64,000 bases of DNA from Coniferiporia sulphurascens (taxonomy: Eukaryota > Basidiomycota > Agaricomycetes > Hymenochaetales > Hymenochaetaceae): the NCBI GenBank assembly GCA_002794785.1, contig NBBA01000022.1, positions 1 through 64,000 of the forward strand. The letters are read 5' to 3'. Below the pieces are notes generated by a model that was given only the letters and a program-made list of their open reading frames with translations, ran no database searches and was not told the DNA's origin. Made by a program: the position numbers and the translations under genes. The stretch's first letter is position 1. Each line of letters opens with the position of its first letter. Positions 21,072 through 40,885 of the stretch are shown in pieces.

Positions 21072-21467
21072 CTTTACTCGGGGAAAGTAAGTTGTATAGC
21101 TACACAGGCCTACACTCCGTCGCTTTTATCTATCATCGAAACACCATTCAATCCATACTCGAAACTGGTGACCGTGAATTAGCGCTGTGTGCCTTCAGCA
21201 GCCCTGCGGCGTCGAATGAAAGTAGTTGTAATACATTCGGGTTGCGATTACGAAAGATCGTGGAGATTTATGCGGCCTTTGCATTTTTGTCCTGTCCTCA
21301 TTTGGTCTAAAGCTTCGATACACGTGTGCAGTTCCCGTTTGTGCAGACATACCCGAAGTCCGTTTTAGAAATTAATATTGTTCGGGCCTTCGTTACGGAA
21401 GAGTTTGCGCGCAGCCCTGTCAGTTGTCCAGTTATCTTATTCATTACACAACGCACCCCATCATCAG

Positions 21468-21813
21468 GTCCAGCTTTCCAATTCACACGACTCCTCCTTC
21501 GCACTCCCTCCTACCGTTACCGCCTCAACCGCACCGAAGCAAGCGTCGGAGAAAATTCGTGCGCTCGTCGAAAAAGCAGAGCCCAATTATCAGATGACCC
21601 TGAGTGATACGTACCGGGAAATGGGTGAGAAGACGTTTAAAGGCTTACGGGGGGCTTTGCCTTTGACACGGCAGAAGTTGGACTGGGATAAGGTGAGAAC
21701 GTCTCAGTCTTCAGTCGCGGTGGCTTGCCTGATCTTACCTACGCCATGTATAGGTGCTTGGATACAGGTTGAGTGCTGAACTGACTTCTAGCAGGGGGAT
21801 CTTAGGACAGTAG
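21468..21813 (+). pseudogene. Truncated 3' copy of actin capping protein alpha
   Basis: Exact-length copies of exons 7 (21468-21692, 225 nt) and 8 (21754-21813, 60 nt) of the capping gene are present, with the same splice signals and stop codon. No stop or frameshift lies inside, but exons 1-6 and the promoter are missing. The encoded piece is the actin-binding C-terminal region (SHDSSFALPPTV...SSRGILGQ) with some amino-acid changes. It is a by-product of the tandem duplication and probably not a functional gene unless transcribed from a new start. Confidence 0.9.
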
Positions 21814-22109
21814 AGGAGAAGGATGATCGGGTGTGATGTCCGTCCCGTCCTTTAGAGGCAGATCCGTTCTTTACAGTCTATCAGATCGGCGTAATTATAC
21901 TTACCGGCTACCACTCCTTTAGTGGCTGGAAAAAAGAATTCCGTGGGATTTATTTGACTGGGCCGCCGCCAAATTCAAGCCACAGCACATGTATATCGTA
22001 TCACGGAATTCAAGAGGGAAATTGCCACGGACGATCTATCTGCTGGCTCTACGCGTCCTTTTGTTTTTCTGGTGCCGGTAATCTGACTATCACACAGGCT
22101 CCCGGTTGT

Positions 22110-22922
22110 ACTACTACCTTACTATCGTATGACCACTCCCACAAATGTTTTGTATTTTATTTTTGACCATTTCAAGCCTGCTTCTGCATGACTACTGCCT
22201 TTGTACTTATCTATGTCTCTGAGTTTTCTGGGTATATTTTTGTAAGCAGAATCTCTCAGAATAAAGGTAGCTTCCTCTTACAAACTTTTGCCATAGACTG
22301 TCACGGCCATTTTCACACTCTGTCTGATAAGCGGTTACAATGGCGTTGGCTTGCTTATCCAGAACTTGTAATTAGAGTCCGAAGACAGACAACATGCTGG
22401 TCGCTTTTTGTCGCCCTTTTGTCACACTCCGGAACAGTTCAGTACCCTACCTTAGCTTATATGAGATAAGTTCTCGTAGCGAATATACTGATCAATACAC
22501 ACATTGTGCAACCCGGCAGTCTCCAAAAGCCTCTACTCACTTGGAAGATCATTATTTCGGCAATATTAATGGCTCCAAAAAAAATTGTGCAAACAACTCA
22601 GCCCGGGTCAAAAGGACTCTGTATTAAGTACCCGCGCAAATATCTAGTTTACGGCGTCAATCATACGGGAGCCTACGACAGAAGAATATTGGAAGCGCTC
22701 ACCTCAGCCCGGGTCAAAAAGTGCGCGGATGCCTCGGGCACGACAGTTTTACTTTAGATTTCCAGAAAGGGGGAAAGGATCTACGACGGCTGATGCAATT
22801 ACCAATTCCATTCACATATTTCTTCAACCACACAGTGATTGTTTATGCTTTTTTGGAGTATAAATAGCGTTCACGGGGCTACTTCAGCTGCGTGGAAGCT
22901 CAGAACTAAATTAAAAAAATTA
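22110..22922. other. Insertion present only in duplication unit B
   Basis: Unit A reads straight from CGGTTGT to GAAGGGCTCCCGTGAG, whereas unit B has about 0.8 kb of unrelated DNA between the same flanks. The insert carries two copies of a 17-bp word, CTCAGCCCGGGTCAAAA (22597-22613 and 22703-22719), and a good TATA box (TATAAATAG, 22859-22867). No long reading frame or clear terminal repeats are seen. A solo LTR or degenerate transposon is possible. Confidence 0.55.
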
Positions 22923-23108
22923 TAGAAGAGGACTCCCGTGAGTTTCCTCAGCTCATAAAATCAATGACGTCCTATCGGACCCAGATTCTGCTGGACAACG
23001 ATGCTGCTCTTTATTTGCTCATAAGAACTAATCAATTTAAATCTCGAACTGTGTGATACTATTATGGGTTCGTCGCGAATCCCAAGTGTAAGACCGAGCA
23101 TACATCTA

Positions 23109-23947
23109 CTACTTCATAAGAGGCGCGCACACATCCATGAGCCTCAACCACCTTCCCCCTCCACTACTTTTCAATTCCCTGTCGAACTCCTCATCCCCGA
23201 TCGAGAGCTTCGCAGAGACGAGCCCAGAAGCGATGTGAAAATCGATGAAACTAAGGTAACGCCCACAAAAGAACAGTTTGTCGTCTCCCTCCGCGTTGTC
23301 GTCGATGAAAGAACTGATTGTGTCCAAGATGGTGCGCACTTTCTTCCATGCCTCCACCCTCGGTTCTCCTTCCGGCATGATCTCCTCTAGCTTCTTTCCG
23401 AACATCGTCTCACGAGCTCTTCGGAATCCTGGCTGGCCGGGTTCCACTTGTTTCTTGTACATGCCAAGCACTATCAGCGGAAAAATAGCTGAGGTGAGCG
23501 ACTCTTGGATGAAATGTTGCGCTAATGCTTGCAAGGCGCCCGTCCCTTTCGGGAACAGTGCCTTCTCTGGGTCGGGATCAGGGTATGTTTCCTCGAGGTA
23601 TTTGATGATCTTGACGGAATCCGTCAGGCGGACAGGCGCTTCGGGACGCGTGAGATCGACTATCGCGGGCATAGTGTATCGGAGAGAGCCATCCTCCCGT
23701 GTTTCGAGAGGGGGGATGCCGGCCTCGATACATGTTTGTCGAATAGTGGTGCCCGTGGACCAGACTGTTTGATAGTCTAAACGCTTGTAGTTCAGTACTA
23801 ACCTGCAGGTGACGTTGTCTTGTATAATTATCGAGGGACAAAGGGAGTGCCTACGAATACTCACCTAACACGCCATGTATTGGGCGAGGTCGGTAGCCCG
23901 GGTATACGAGTCTCAATATCGTAGAAAATGATGTTCGTCTTGACCAT
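23109..23947 (-). CDS. Glutathione S-transferase, copy 2
   Basis: Model: complement(join(23109..23802, 23865..23947)), 258 aa, with the same intron position and phase as copy 1. By my count 27 residues differ between the two proteins, and 13 of these fall within residues 121-149 of the C-terminal domain (for example Y123Q, S125F, R135F, Y140L). This region helps form the hydrophobic substrate pocket in GSTs. Catalytic N-terminal motifs are unchanged, so both copies look functional. The intron is 62 bp in both copies but differs in sequence. Upstream DNA is also duplicated, so both may share regulation. Confidence 0.9.
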
Positions 23948-24325
23948 CTTTACTTGGGGAGGATTGGGTTCAATGTAGCTACGCAGGCCTACACCCCGTT
24001 GCTTTTATCATAGGAAACATCATTCAGTCCACACTCGAAACCGCTGACCATGAATTAGCGCTGTGTGCCCTCAGCAGCCCTGTGGCGTCGAATGAAAGTT
24101 GTTGTAATACCTTCGGGCTGCGATTACGAGAGATCGCCGAGAGGTCGTGGATATTCATACGGCCTTTACATTTTTGTCTTGCCTCATTTGGTACTAATGC
24201 ACAAGCACAAGTCTTCGATACACGTGTGCAGTTCCCGTCGGGTGCAGACATACCCGAAGCTACGTTTAAGAAATTATTCCTTCGCTACGGAAGAGTTTGC
24301 ACGCAGTCCTTTCAGTTGTCCAGTC

Positions 24326-24895
24326 GTCAGCGATTTGTAAGAGCTCTATTCACATCCCGGACATCCGTCAGCAGCTGATAATACCCCTAACGACGCCGTC
24401 AGGAACGTGAGTAAGCGTAACCTGGTTTACAGCGAGAAAATTCAAATTTACGTGCCTTTCAATTCTAGAATCAGAGCGGGACGCGAGGAATGCGGCCTTC
24501 AAGTATTTAAACATGACAATCTATGGGCAGGAACAATCGACATAGCGATATCGAGCGCCATAAAAAGATGGGTAACGTCAGTCAGTCGCCTCCTGACTCC
24601 TGAGTTTTGACCCGCAGTTATATTGCAAGCAGCAAAGGTGCATGTGCAGCATCATGCTTCAAAGCAAACTATTACGTTGTTGTCGATAAGTACTGCACAT
24701 ATTGACCGGCCCTAAAGTCCTAGGGAATTGTGACCGTGAGAGTTTGAAGACCGATCACAACCACCAGACGACAGTTCTGGCGCATATACCTTCCCCCCGA
24801 ACATTTCCACCACGCGAATGCATTCACAGGCAACTGTTTAATATTTCGTCGTTCACAACCATTCACGAGCATCCTTACTATCACATTACCTTGGG
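24326..24895. other. Intergenic, no gene seen
   Basis: About 570 bp between the end of duplication unit B and the SAP-domain gene; it probably contains the promoter of the latter. Nothing else is recognised. Confidence 0.5.
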
Positions 24896-27289
24896 ATGGC
24901 AGAGTCGACAACAAACTCATTATCTTCAACTGACTACACTAAGCTTACTGTACCACAACTAAAGGTGCTTTGCAGGGACCGAAAATTCACTAATTACTCA
25001 AGACTCGGAAAAGCTGCACTTGTTGAAAAACTTTCTCAGGATGCAGGAACAGCTTTTTCATCTGAAAAGACGGTCCCGCAGCAACGAACCAAGGACTCGA
25101 GCGGCAACCTACTCCGTCCATCTCTGTCCAATCTCCCTTCGTTTAATCAAGTTCTAGCTGCTAATGCTCACCCTACTCCCGCTAATTGGCCTGCGCTGAC
25201 CACGTCTGTACCGACTACTGACTGCGTTCTAAATGATACTCACCTTCATGAAGCCCCAATATACAACGGTGTCCCAAAGCCTAAATCCTCTCATTCACCA
25301 ACTGCTGATCAGATCGATATGGTTTCTACTCCATCGGTAGTCCATGGCACTTCTCAACCTCCTTCTGGACAATTGGCAGGTGCTAAAAGGGCCAATGCGA
25401 ATGAGTCTTCTCCTGCCCACGTTCTTAATAAAACGAAGAAGAAAAAGCTTGGCAACGAGGCGTTGAAAGGAACGAAAGAGAATGTCGCATCTGTAGCTTA
25501 CCCCGCCAATGCCTTGACGAAAACCGTATCCAAAACATCACTGCACAAGCCCCGCACCCTTCCTCTCGCAGCAGACACTAATCCTTTGAACTCTAAAGAA
25601 AAATATTTCATCCCCTCTGCAGACGCTCAAAAACTCAAGAATACTTATAATACTTCTGTGCTATCTTCCTCTACCTCTGTCACAGGTCTTTCTTCTGCTA
25701 ATCGTTTCCGACCTCTTCTACCGAATCCTCGTGAGAACCGAGATAAACCAGCTTGTTCAGAAGCAGAGTCTTGTAACACCACCATGCATTTAGCGTATCT
25801 GGACTTCCAACCCTTTCCGCCCGTTTCTTTGCAGCCAATCGCAATCCCGCCATCTCTTTCGCAAAGGAAACGGATTCCTACTTGGTCTATAATTCTCTGT
25901 GGCCTTTCCAATCAGGAACGAAGACAGTGCGTCTTAGTCTCAAGAGCATTCCGATATGCAGGTATGTTTCATAACGCCATATCCTACAACTGGACTTAAG
26001 TGTTAACCCTTATCGAAGTTTATCTTTCAGCTATTCCGACCATATCAAGGGAGTTTGGCGGCCAACGCTTTGCACGTCTCTCCCAGCAGCATAATATGTC
26101 AATGATAAATTTCTGGCCATATTTGAGATCTCTTCGTCTTGAGCGTGACAGTAGAAGGAGGGCTTACGAAACATCTTTTTTATACCATTTCTTTGGGAAC
26201 TGGGGGCCGGTACATGAACGAATTTGGGGCAGCCCCGACCACGAGAAGCAGCTCGTCATAGCGTTGAGGTGGGCGAGATTTACTGGATTAGAGAAAGGGG
26301 CTAATGTACCGTGTGCAGATTTCTCATGACTCGCGTTTGGTTCACACTGTCGCTAAATATGCGTGACTGTGAGAGGGTAAAGAGGACCGTCGTTTTGGAC
26401 ACCAGGGAGGTGGTGAAGGATGAGATCTGGAGTATCACCGTTGAGACATGCATATCAGCTTCGCGAACGACTCGAGAGACCTTCCATGTTCTCGAATCTA
26501 CATGCGAAGTTATTGGTCTCTCCGCTGCTCAGAAGAATCCTATTAAGTCCGACGTATCGAAGTTGGCAGATACCTCCAAGCCCCTGTCCATCCGTGTCGA
26601 CTGGTCGGATTATGTCAATTACCGTCTGCTTCCGACGGGATCTCATTCTATTCCCCCACCTTCTCTTTTGAGTCACCTCAGGTGGACGAATGCGGAGGAA
26701 TATCACAGAGGGATCAGTAGGCTGTGGCTAACGAAAATAGCGAACGAAGGAGAAGTTGGGGAATACAAGAAGAAAATCGCCGAGCGATATGTCGTGGCAT
26801 GCGTCGTGGGAAATAGGTACGTCTATGAATTCTACTTCTAGTCGGTTTACTAAACGTACCTTTTCATATGACAGCGTCAGCGGACGATGGATGTCGGCGC
26901 ATCATATGGCCCAAGTTACTGCTGGTACCGCCTCATCATACCCTCCTATCACGACTGCTAGAAAGGTCGAGACCCCGAAAGTGAATTTATTCCTTCCGGC
27001 GTAAGTTCACAGTGCTTTCTTCTTTGAGGTGGCATTGAATGCTTGCTTCAGGCACCATCTTGTCGAAAGCTTGCATTTCACCACCAGTAAAGGTCAAGCC
27101 TTACACCCCGCGTTGGCCGTCGTGCAAACGCCGGACCGGGAGTATTTTATTCTACGCGATAATGGTATGGAGGTGGGATGTGAAGAGGACGGTGTCTGGC
27201 CGGTCTGGACCAAGCTTCTGGGATGCGATGTGAGAGGCGCTGAACTTTGTTCAGCCAGGACCATTGCCTTTCCAGTGAACTACAATTGA
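24896..27289 (+). CDS. SAP-domain / F-box-like agaricomycete protein, function unknown
   Basis: Model: join(24896..25961, 26031..26268, 26319..26816, 26875..27000, 27052..27289), 721 aa. A SAP-like helix-extension-helix motif (LTVPQLKVLCRDRKFTNYSR) lies near residues 19-50. A long disordered Ser/Pro/Lys linker follows, then an F-box-like segment around residue 330 (PTWSIILCGLSNQERRQCVLVSR). The C-terminal half is globular and typical of an uncharacterised but widespread agaricomycete family (NFWPYLRSLRLE, NAEEYHRGISRLWL, HPALAVVQTPDREY, NGMEVGCEEDG). SAP motifs bind DNA or RNA and F-boxes recruit Skp1-Cullin ligases, so a nuclear adaptor role is conceivable but unproven. All four introns (50-69 bp) splice cleanly. 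Confidence 0.85.
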
Positions 27290-27838
27290 TCAGCGGTCTT
27301 CCTTGAGCCATCGATTCCGAAGGTTACCGACACAGCCTGCTGCAATACAAATACTTGTATTTTGGAACTTCGAACCTTTGCTATCCATACTGTGCTGCGT
27401 ACATACGCTAGCTTCAAACGCCGGATGAAAAGGGAGGGCAGCGGCGATGAATTAGTAATATATTGACATTACCAAAACGTTTAGCATTGTATTATACATA
27501 AGTCTTAGTCGGTCCTTGCTGGTTTTCTAGACACTCGTGTCCTCATTTTCTAAAACCCCGTTCCCAGGATGTCATCTTCTTATGTACACGAGGATCCGAA
27601 TGTTCTTCGGGTTTACATGGGTACTGGCACGCGCGTATACATGATAGTAATTAATCAGACTCAGTTCACAAAATTGTACCTGAGGTCCTCGACTCCTCGG
27701 TGCCCGGAGTCGAAGCCGGACTGGAACCTTTCGGGAGCGGCGGCGGCGCTTCGGATGTCCATCGATTCAAGGATGGCGAATAAAAGGACATTGAGCGATC
27801 CAAGCCTTTTCTGCAGAGTGCACTTTAAACGCGAAGCC

Positions 27839-28647
27839 ATGAACCCCGCTGGAGTACCCTCTCTGCTATCATTAATATTGCTCTTCTTCATTACTGTCTG
27901 CCACTACACAGTACAGGCTGATCCCTCCCCCGATGGTATCGGTGACATCCCTGCAGACATTCTCAATTTACTCCTGAGCATTGGAGTGCAAGTCACTCAG
28001 TTTAACATCTCTTTATCAGTAAGCTGGCTGCTGGAGTCGCCTAGGCCGAAGACGACATATTAACCAATGTCCTCAATCAGGTAACGTCTCTACTACTGAA
28101 CACAGCGACGTAAGCGTCAACAGCTCTGTTGATGGTTCGCAGTCCTGACATTCATACACTTCAGTCTGGAATTCGAAGGCGAGTATACGGGGATATTCAT
28201 GGCAACGGCAAATCCTCAGCATTAACATATACAATTCCTCAGCCGCAAATCCTCTGCCTTTGATTGAGCTGACGATAGACCAAGCATCCGCCCAACTTGG
28301 GACCAACGGCACGACCTTTTTCAATTTTAACCAGACCTTTACGGACTTCGTTATTCCCGGATTGAGTTCTGTGAACAGCGGGATTGTTCCGAATGTCGCG
28401 CTAACCCAAGGGGCGCTTGAGACGCTCAACATTCTGTCAGTTGACGAACTTGACATTATCAGCGCGGAATACTCCTTGCGGTGAGTGTTCGTTCCGTAGC
28501 TTGCTTGCGGAAAAAAGTAAAAGGTACTCATACCAAGAACCGTGTTTCCCTAGCGTGTTAACAGTCAATGGAACCGGAGGACTACCACTCACACTTCCGG
28601 CGTCTGAGATTGACGTGCCAACAACGTTAGACTTCCAATGTCCGTGA
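27839..28647 (+). CDS. Secreted or membrane-anchored beta-rich protein, paralogue 1
   Basis: Model: join(27839..28018, 28081..28109, 28165..28182, 28220..28480, 28554..28647), 193 aa. A hydrophobic N-terminal segment (SLLSLILLFFITVCHY) could be a signal peptide or anchor. The same frame is open to ATG 27569, which would give 283 aa with a cytosolic lead. The rest is beta-rich and Asn/Thr-rich, with motifs TTFFNFNQTFTDFVIP, NSGIVPNVALTQGALETL and GTGGLPLTLPASE. It recalls LEA-2/DUF3712-like sandwich proteins, but I cannot assign a family with confidence. Exons 2 and 3 are 29 and 18 nt, and intron 3 is only 37 nt. A paralogue with the same architecture follows at 29787. Confidence 0.6.
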
Positions 28648-29786
28648 TGTGTCCCGTGCTGACTTCGTGGCGCCCCTCGCAGTATCACTTTCAACCTGCT
28701 GTAGCCAGGGCCATGTAAAAGGGAGAGAAGCTGCTTGTCGAGCCGCATTGTTGAATAAACAAAGGGACGCCGTATTTCTGGGCCGTGAGCAGTCCGGATA
28801 TCGGAGACTGCGGGATGCCCGGTCTTGTGCTTCGCATCCCTCGGAGGAATTCAAGTGCCGTTTCCGGGGATGGATTTTAGTGCCTCAATTCCGGACCGTC
28901 TTCAATCAATACATGTCTGTCCGCGAGTACGCTCAGGCTCCAGGTTGAGTTTGGAAGCGACTTTGCTCTTCTTTGTTACTGAATGAGAAGTTAAGGTCGA
29001 CATGCATGGGTTTTTACGTCCTAAGGGCAACACTAGGATGCCTCGGAAGTCCTGGTTCAATATCAGGTACTGAGAATCTAGCGTGGACGAGCTTGTTGGA
29101 GAACCTATGCTACACCTTATTGGGCTGTCGCCGTGTTCGGTATCGACTGCTGAAGTCAACAAATTTGAGTTGTCAGTATTTATGCGTCAACAATCCCCTG
29201 TACGTGACGCTTTAAATGCTTGGGTTCGGAGCTTCCACCATGCGGAGCTCAATTCGCCGCGTTGTTCACTTCGTCTAAAATTCGAAAATATGGATCAAAT
29301 GGGGTCTATCAAGAGATGCTGGAGTCTTTTTTGTAAGTTTTTTCGAAGGAGTCGAAGATTGCGTCAGAATTAGGTCGAACTCGTTGGTTATGCAGCTTGG
29401 TTGGCAAAACTGGTGACTCAAATATGACGTTCCGTGAGAAGCTTTGTGGTGTTGCCATTCGCCGGTTAATTTCCGTGTTGAACCTAGTTGCTGTTTCAAG
29501 TCCATTGGGATGCTACTCCCGTGCCTTTATGCAATGCAGAACACGAGTCCAGGCCCGCGGCATGTGAATTAGTGCGACCGAAAGAGTTTAATGTATGAAG
29601 AATCACTGGATACTTGGAGATCTGCGGCCATAAAAGAAGCAAGCATCAATTGTCTGAATCAACACGTCCTTGAGCCGACCATTGAAAAGCTCAAGGCCTA
29701 TTCTCCTTTCCCCATTCCACTAGAGACTGCACGCGTCCGCGTAGACTCCGTTTTCTACGATGTTTGTTCTCAAAACGTTGGTGACC
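28648..29786. other. Intergenic between the two paralogues
   Basis: About 1.1 kb. A short frame at 29591-29833 (IEKLKAYSPFPIPLETARVR) overlaps the start of the second paralogue in another frame and might belong to an upstream exon, but I cannot connect it. Nothing else is recognised. Confidence 0.4.
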
Positions 29787-30476
29787 ATGAGCTCTCTTGC
29801 ATGCATCCACGCCGTGCTTGCACAAGGCCTTAACGTTGGATTAGAGGTTCAGCATATTAGTGTTGCATTGACGGTGAGTCCAGAATTTTGTAATTCGTGA
29901 GCAAGCTCCTGGACTGTTTCGGGACATTCAGACAGAGTCGATTACCCAGAACCAAGCATCGTAAGACCACATATAAGAGAAAGTAGGGTAGGGCGAGCTC
30001 ACTTTTTCTTCTTCTTTTCATTTGCAGCTTAAATTTCGATAGTATGTAAACGGAGATCATTAAACTCTTCGGCTTGACTTAACAGCGACTCTTTCAGTAT
30101 CGAACGCAATGTCCTCACCAGTCACCATCACGCGAATGTCAGCGGCAGTCGGAATACTGGACAATACGATCCTGTCCTTTAGCCGAGCGTTTGACTCATT
30201 CGTGGTGCCTGCCTCAGGCACGGCGAACAGCGGAATCGTGCCCAACGTCACATTGACGGAGGGTGCTCTGTCGCTGATTCAAATTATTTTGCTCCCGGCG
30301 TTGGATATAATAAATGCCGCTGTGACAGTGAAGTGCGTCGCGTCGTTTATGGTTATAATTCCCCTAATATTCACAGTGTTTTCAAAGTATGCAACAATCT
30401 GGGATTCCGTCGAAGTGAGTGCGCAATCAAAGGAATTGATTTGCATAACTCACCCAATAAATTAGTTTTACCTTGA
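29787..30476 (+). CDS. Beta-rich protein, paralogue 2 (5' end uncertain)
   Basis: Model: join(29787..29873, 29932..29960, 30028..30041, 30086..30332, 30377..30476), 158 aa. It is homologous to the gene at 27839: the exon 2 length (29 nt) and the intron phases match, and the motifs align (FDSFVVP versus FTDFVIP, NSGIVPNVTLTEGAL versus NSGIVPNVALTQGAL). The N-terminus from ATG 29787 lacks a clear signal peptide, so an upstream exon may be missing. The last exon is poorly conserved and its product is doubtful. It is either a young diverged duplicate or a gene on the way to becoming a pseudogene. Confidence 0.5.
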
Positions 30477-30612
30477 ATTTGACTTGACTTAACATAAAGT
30501 TTTATAGACGAATTCGCGCATATGTACGTACCATGTATAAAATGCTGGATGCACAAGGGCAGTATGGGCAATGAAGAAAATAAAATGATCCTGCATAGAA
30601 TGGGTATCTCTA

Positions 30613-31839
30613 CTACAACACTTCGTCCGACATATCCAACAGCTCCTGATGGTCTGAAGGACTTTGGTAATGACCGGCATGAAATTCGCCCGACGACTCG
30701 GAGCTAAAACTGCTGTGGCCACGCATACGTGGACGGCGGGGCAAATGCGACCTAATAGAGGTAAGTGGGACTCTGGGAAGCATAGGCGGGAGCACGGAGG
30801 AGGCGGACGCGGCGTCTGCTTGCGCCCCGGCCTGAAGCAACATACGCAGCTCGGCGTTCTCCTTCTCTAGCCGAGCAAGCTCTATTTCACGCTCGAGGGC
30901 CCAATCACACGGCGACGAGTCCGCAAGCTCGGGCGCACAGCGAGTCTCGAGGATCCCTGTAGGTAGGTCACCATCGTCTTTAGTAGAAAGAGGTGGGCTA
31001 GGTGGTGGAGAGGGCGGCGTGGGTTCCTCGCCGCCAAGGAGCCGCAAGACCATGCGAAGGCGACGTGAACATTGTGCAATAAGGATGGAAATAGAAGAGC
31101 TCGCCGCAAGCTGCTCGCTTAGTGCAGCTGCCTCGGATGAGACGAGGAGTGATTCGTAGCTCCTGATTGTTTCCAGCTCATGTAATTGGACATCATGCTA
31201 TGTTAAAATCATCAGAATCAGAAACATGAGGGGAAAGGGCACAGTCGACTTACTGCGCGCTTGCGGAATGCGGACATGACAGAATCCAGGGTCTGTTCGT
31301 ATTCTTTCAGCAACGCGTTGAGCTGCTTATTGTCGTATTGAAGACCTTGATTTTCCGTAGACATTGCGGCATTCATGCGCTCGAGCTCAGCATCGTATTC
31401 CTCTATCAAATGTCTATTGGCTAAGGTCCGAGAGTCAGGAACTTCAACGAACCTTGTGAAAGATGAAGGTTGTAGCTATACGAAAGGCAGGGTTTAGACA
31501 ATAGTCGCGCACGGGTGGTGAAAGCTTACCGGCGGAAGACAAATCTGCATGGAGGTGCACGGAGCGAGAGCAGATAAGATTATACCGCAATCACGCAGTA
31601 TCTGGAAGAGAGTACGGACCCAGTTTCGTTGTGGAGAGCCTGCGCCTACTAACAAAAGAGCAACAGGAAAGCACGCATATTTGCGTGAACGAGACAGCGA
31701 CACATACCTTTAGCTTAATGGAATCGTTATGAAGAGAATTGGCAGTTTGCTTGGTATGGGTGAGCTGATCTGAAAGGTCAACGACAAGCGCCCAGAGCTT
31801 CATGAGGTCGTATTCAACGTTCTGATCCATGATAGCCAT
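30613..31839 (-). CDS. SIKE/FGFR1OP2-family coiled-coil protein (STRIPAK component)
   Basis: Model: complement(join(30613..31197, 31254..31420, 31453..31475, 31530..31544, 31620..31645, 31708..31839)), 315 aa. It begins with a conserved head (EYDLMKLWALVVDLSDQL), continues QALHNETGFVFRR assembled from three tiny exons (26, 15 and 23 nt), then a long coiled coil (EEYDAELERMNAAMSTENQG, NALLKEYEQTLDSVMSAFRK) and a Pro/Ser-rich tail. In animals and fungi this family sits in the STRIPAK phosphatase-kinase complex, which in fungi governs hyphal fusion and fruiting. Intron 4 is only 32 nt. The start could also be Met at 31830. It is head-to-head with PRP8. Confidence 0.85.
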
Positions 31840-32108
31840 ATTTTCTCTGCTGTTTGCGTTGATAAACTGGATGGAGGGGATAGGGAGTACACAGTGCTTG
31901 GGTGAGTTGGCCTGGGTCTGAAAGCGCATAAATCATAGGCCACCTCAGCCTTGAGCACGGTGTCGCCGACGACTGGCGGGCTAGAGTGGAGGCGCGGTGT
32001 GACAAACGTGACACCTTCGATTACCAAGCGCCGGGAAAACACAACAGCGAGCCGACATTCGACACCTCCAACTCTTGCTTGCTGCCGCCATCACCGACGA
32101 CGACGGCT
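31840..32108. promoter_or_regulatory. Short bidirectional promoter between SIKE-like gene and PRP8
   Basis: Only 269 bp separate the two divergent start codons, so both genes must draw on shared upstream sequence. No clear TATA box or specific site is evident. Confidence 0.6.
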
Positions 32109-40659
<8,551 letters not shown>

Positions 40660-40885
40660 GATTTTTCACTTTCGTCTTCACCGATGGCTGATTTCTTATT
40701 TTCTCTTTTTCTTTGCCGTACCAATGTGCTATGTATCCATATCCAATAATGTTATGTCTAGTATACAACATGAAAGAGCCTCGTCGCCGTCGAGGCCGAG
40801 TCGATTAAATAGTGTGCTTCCGATACAATCCAACAAAGCAAATTAACAAGCATAAAGAATTCCAGCGCAGGATCAGGATCGGAGG

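Larger units (their letters stand above)
19398..24325. repeat. Tandem segmental duplication (two units)
   Basis: Unit A (about 19398-21431) and unit B (about 21432-24325) are direct repeats. Each contains, in order, capping-protein exons 7-8, a shared 3' flank (GAGGCAGATCCGTTCTTTAC), a minus-strand GST gene and its upstream region (CTTCGATACACGTGTGCAGT). Both breakpoints are visible. The left edge is inside intron 6 of the capping gene at TTATCTTATTCATT. Unit A ends at CAGTTGTCCAGT, and unit B ends at the same word at 24324. Unit B is longer because of an insertion of about 0.8 kb (22110-22922). Confidence 0.88.

Noticed and set aside
28208..28254. Frameshifting 37-bp insertion flanked by a 10-bp repeat in paralogue 1
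   Set aside because: A GT-AG intron of 37 nt (28183-28219) restores the frame fully, so no frameshift is needed.
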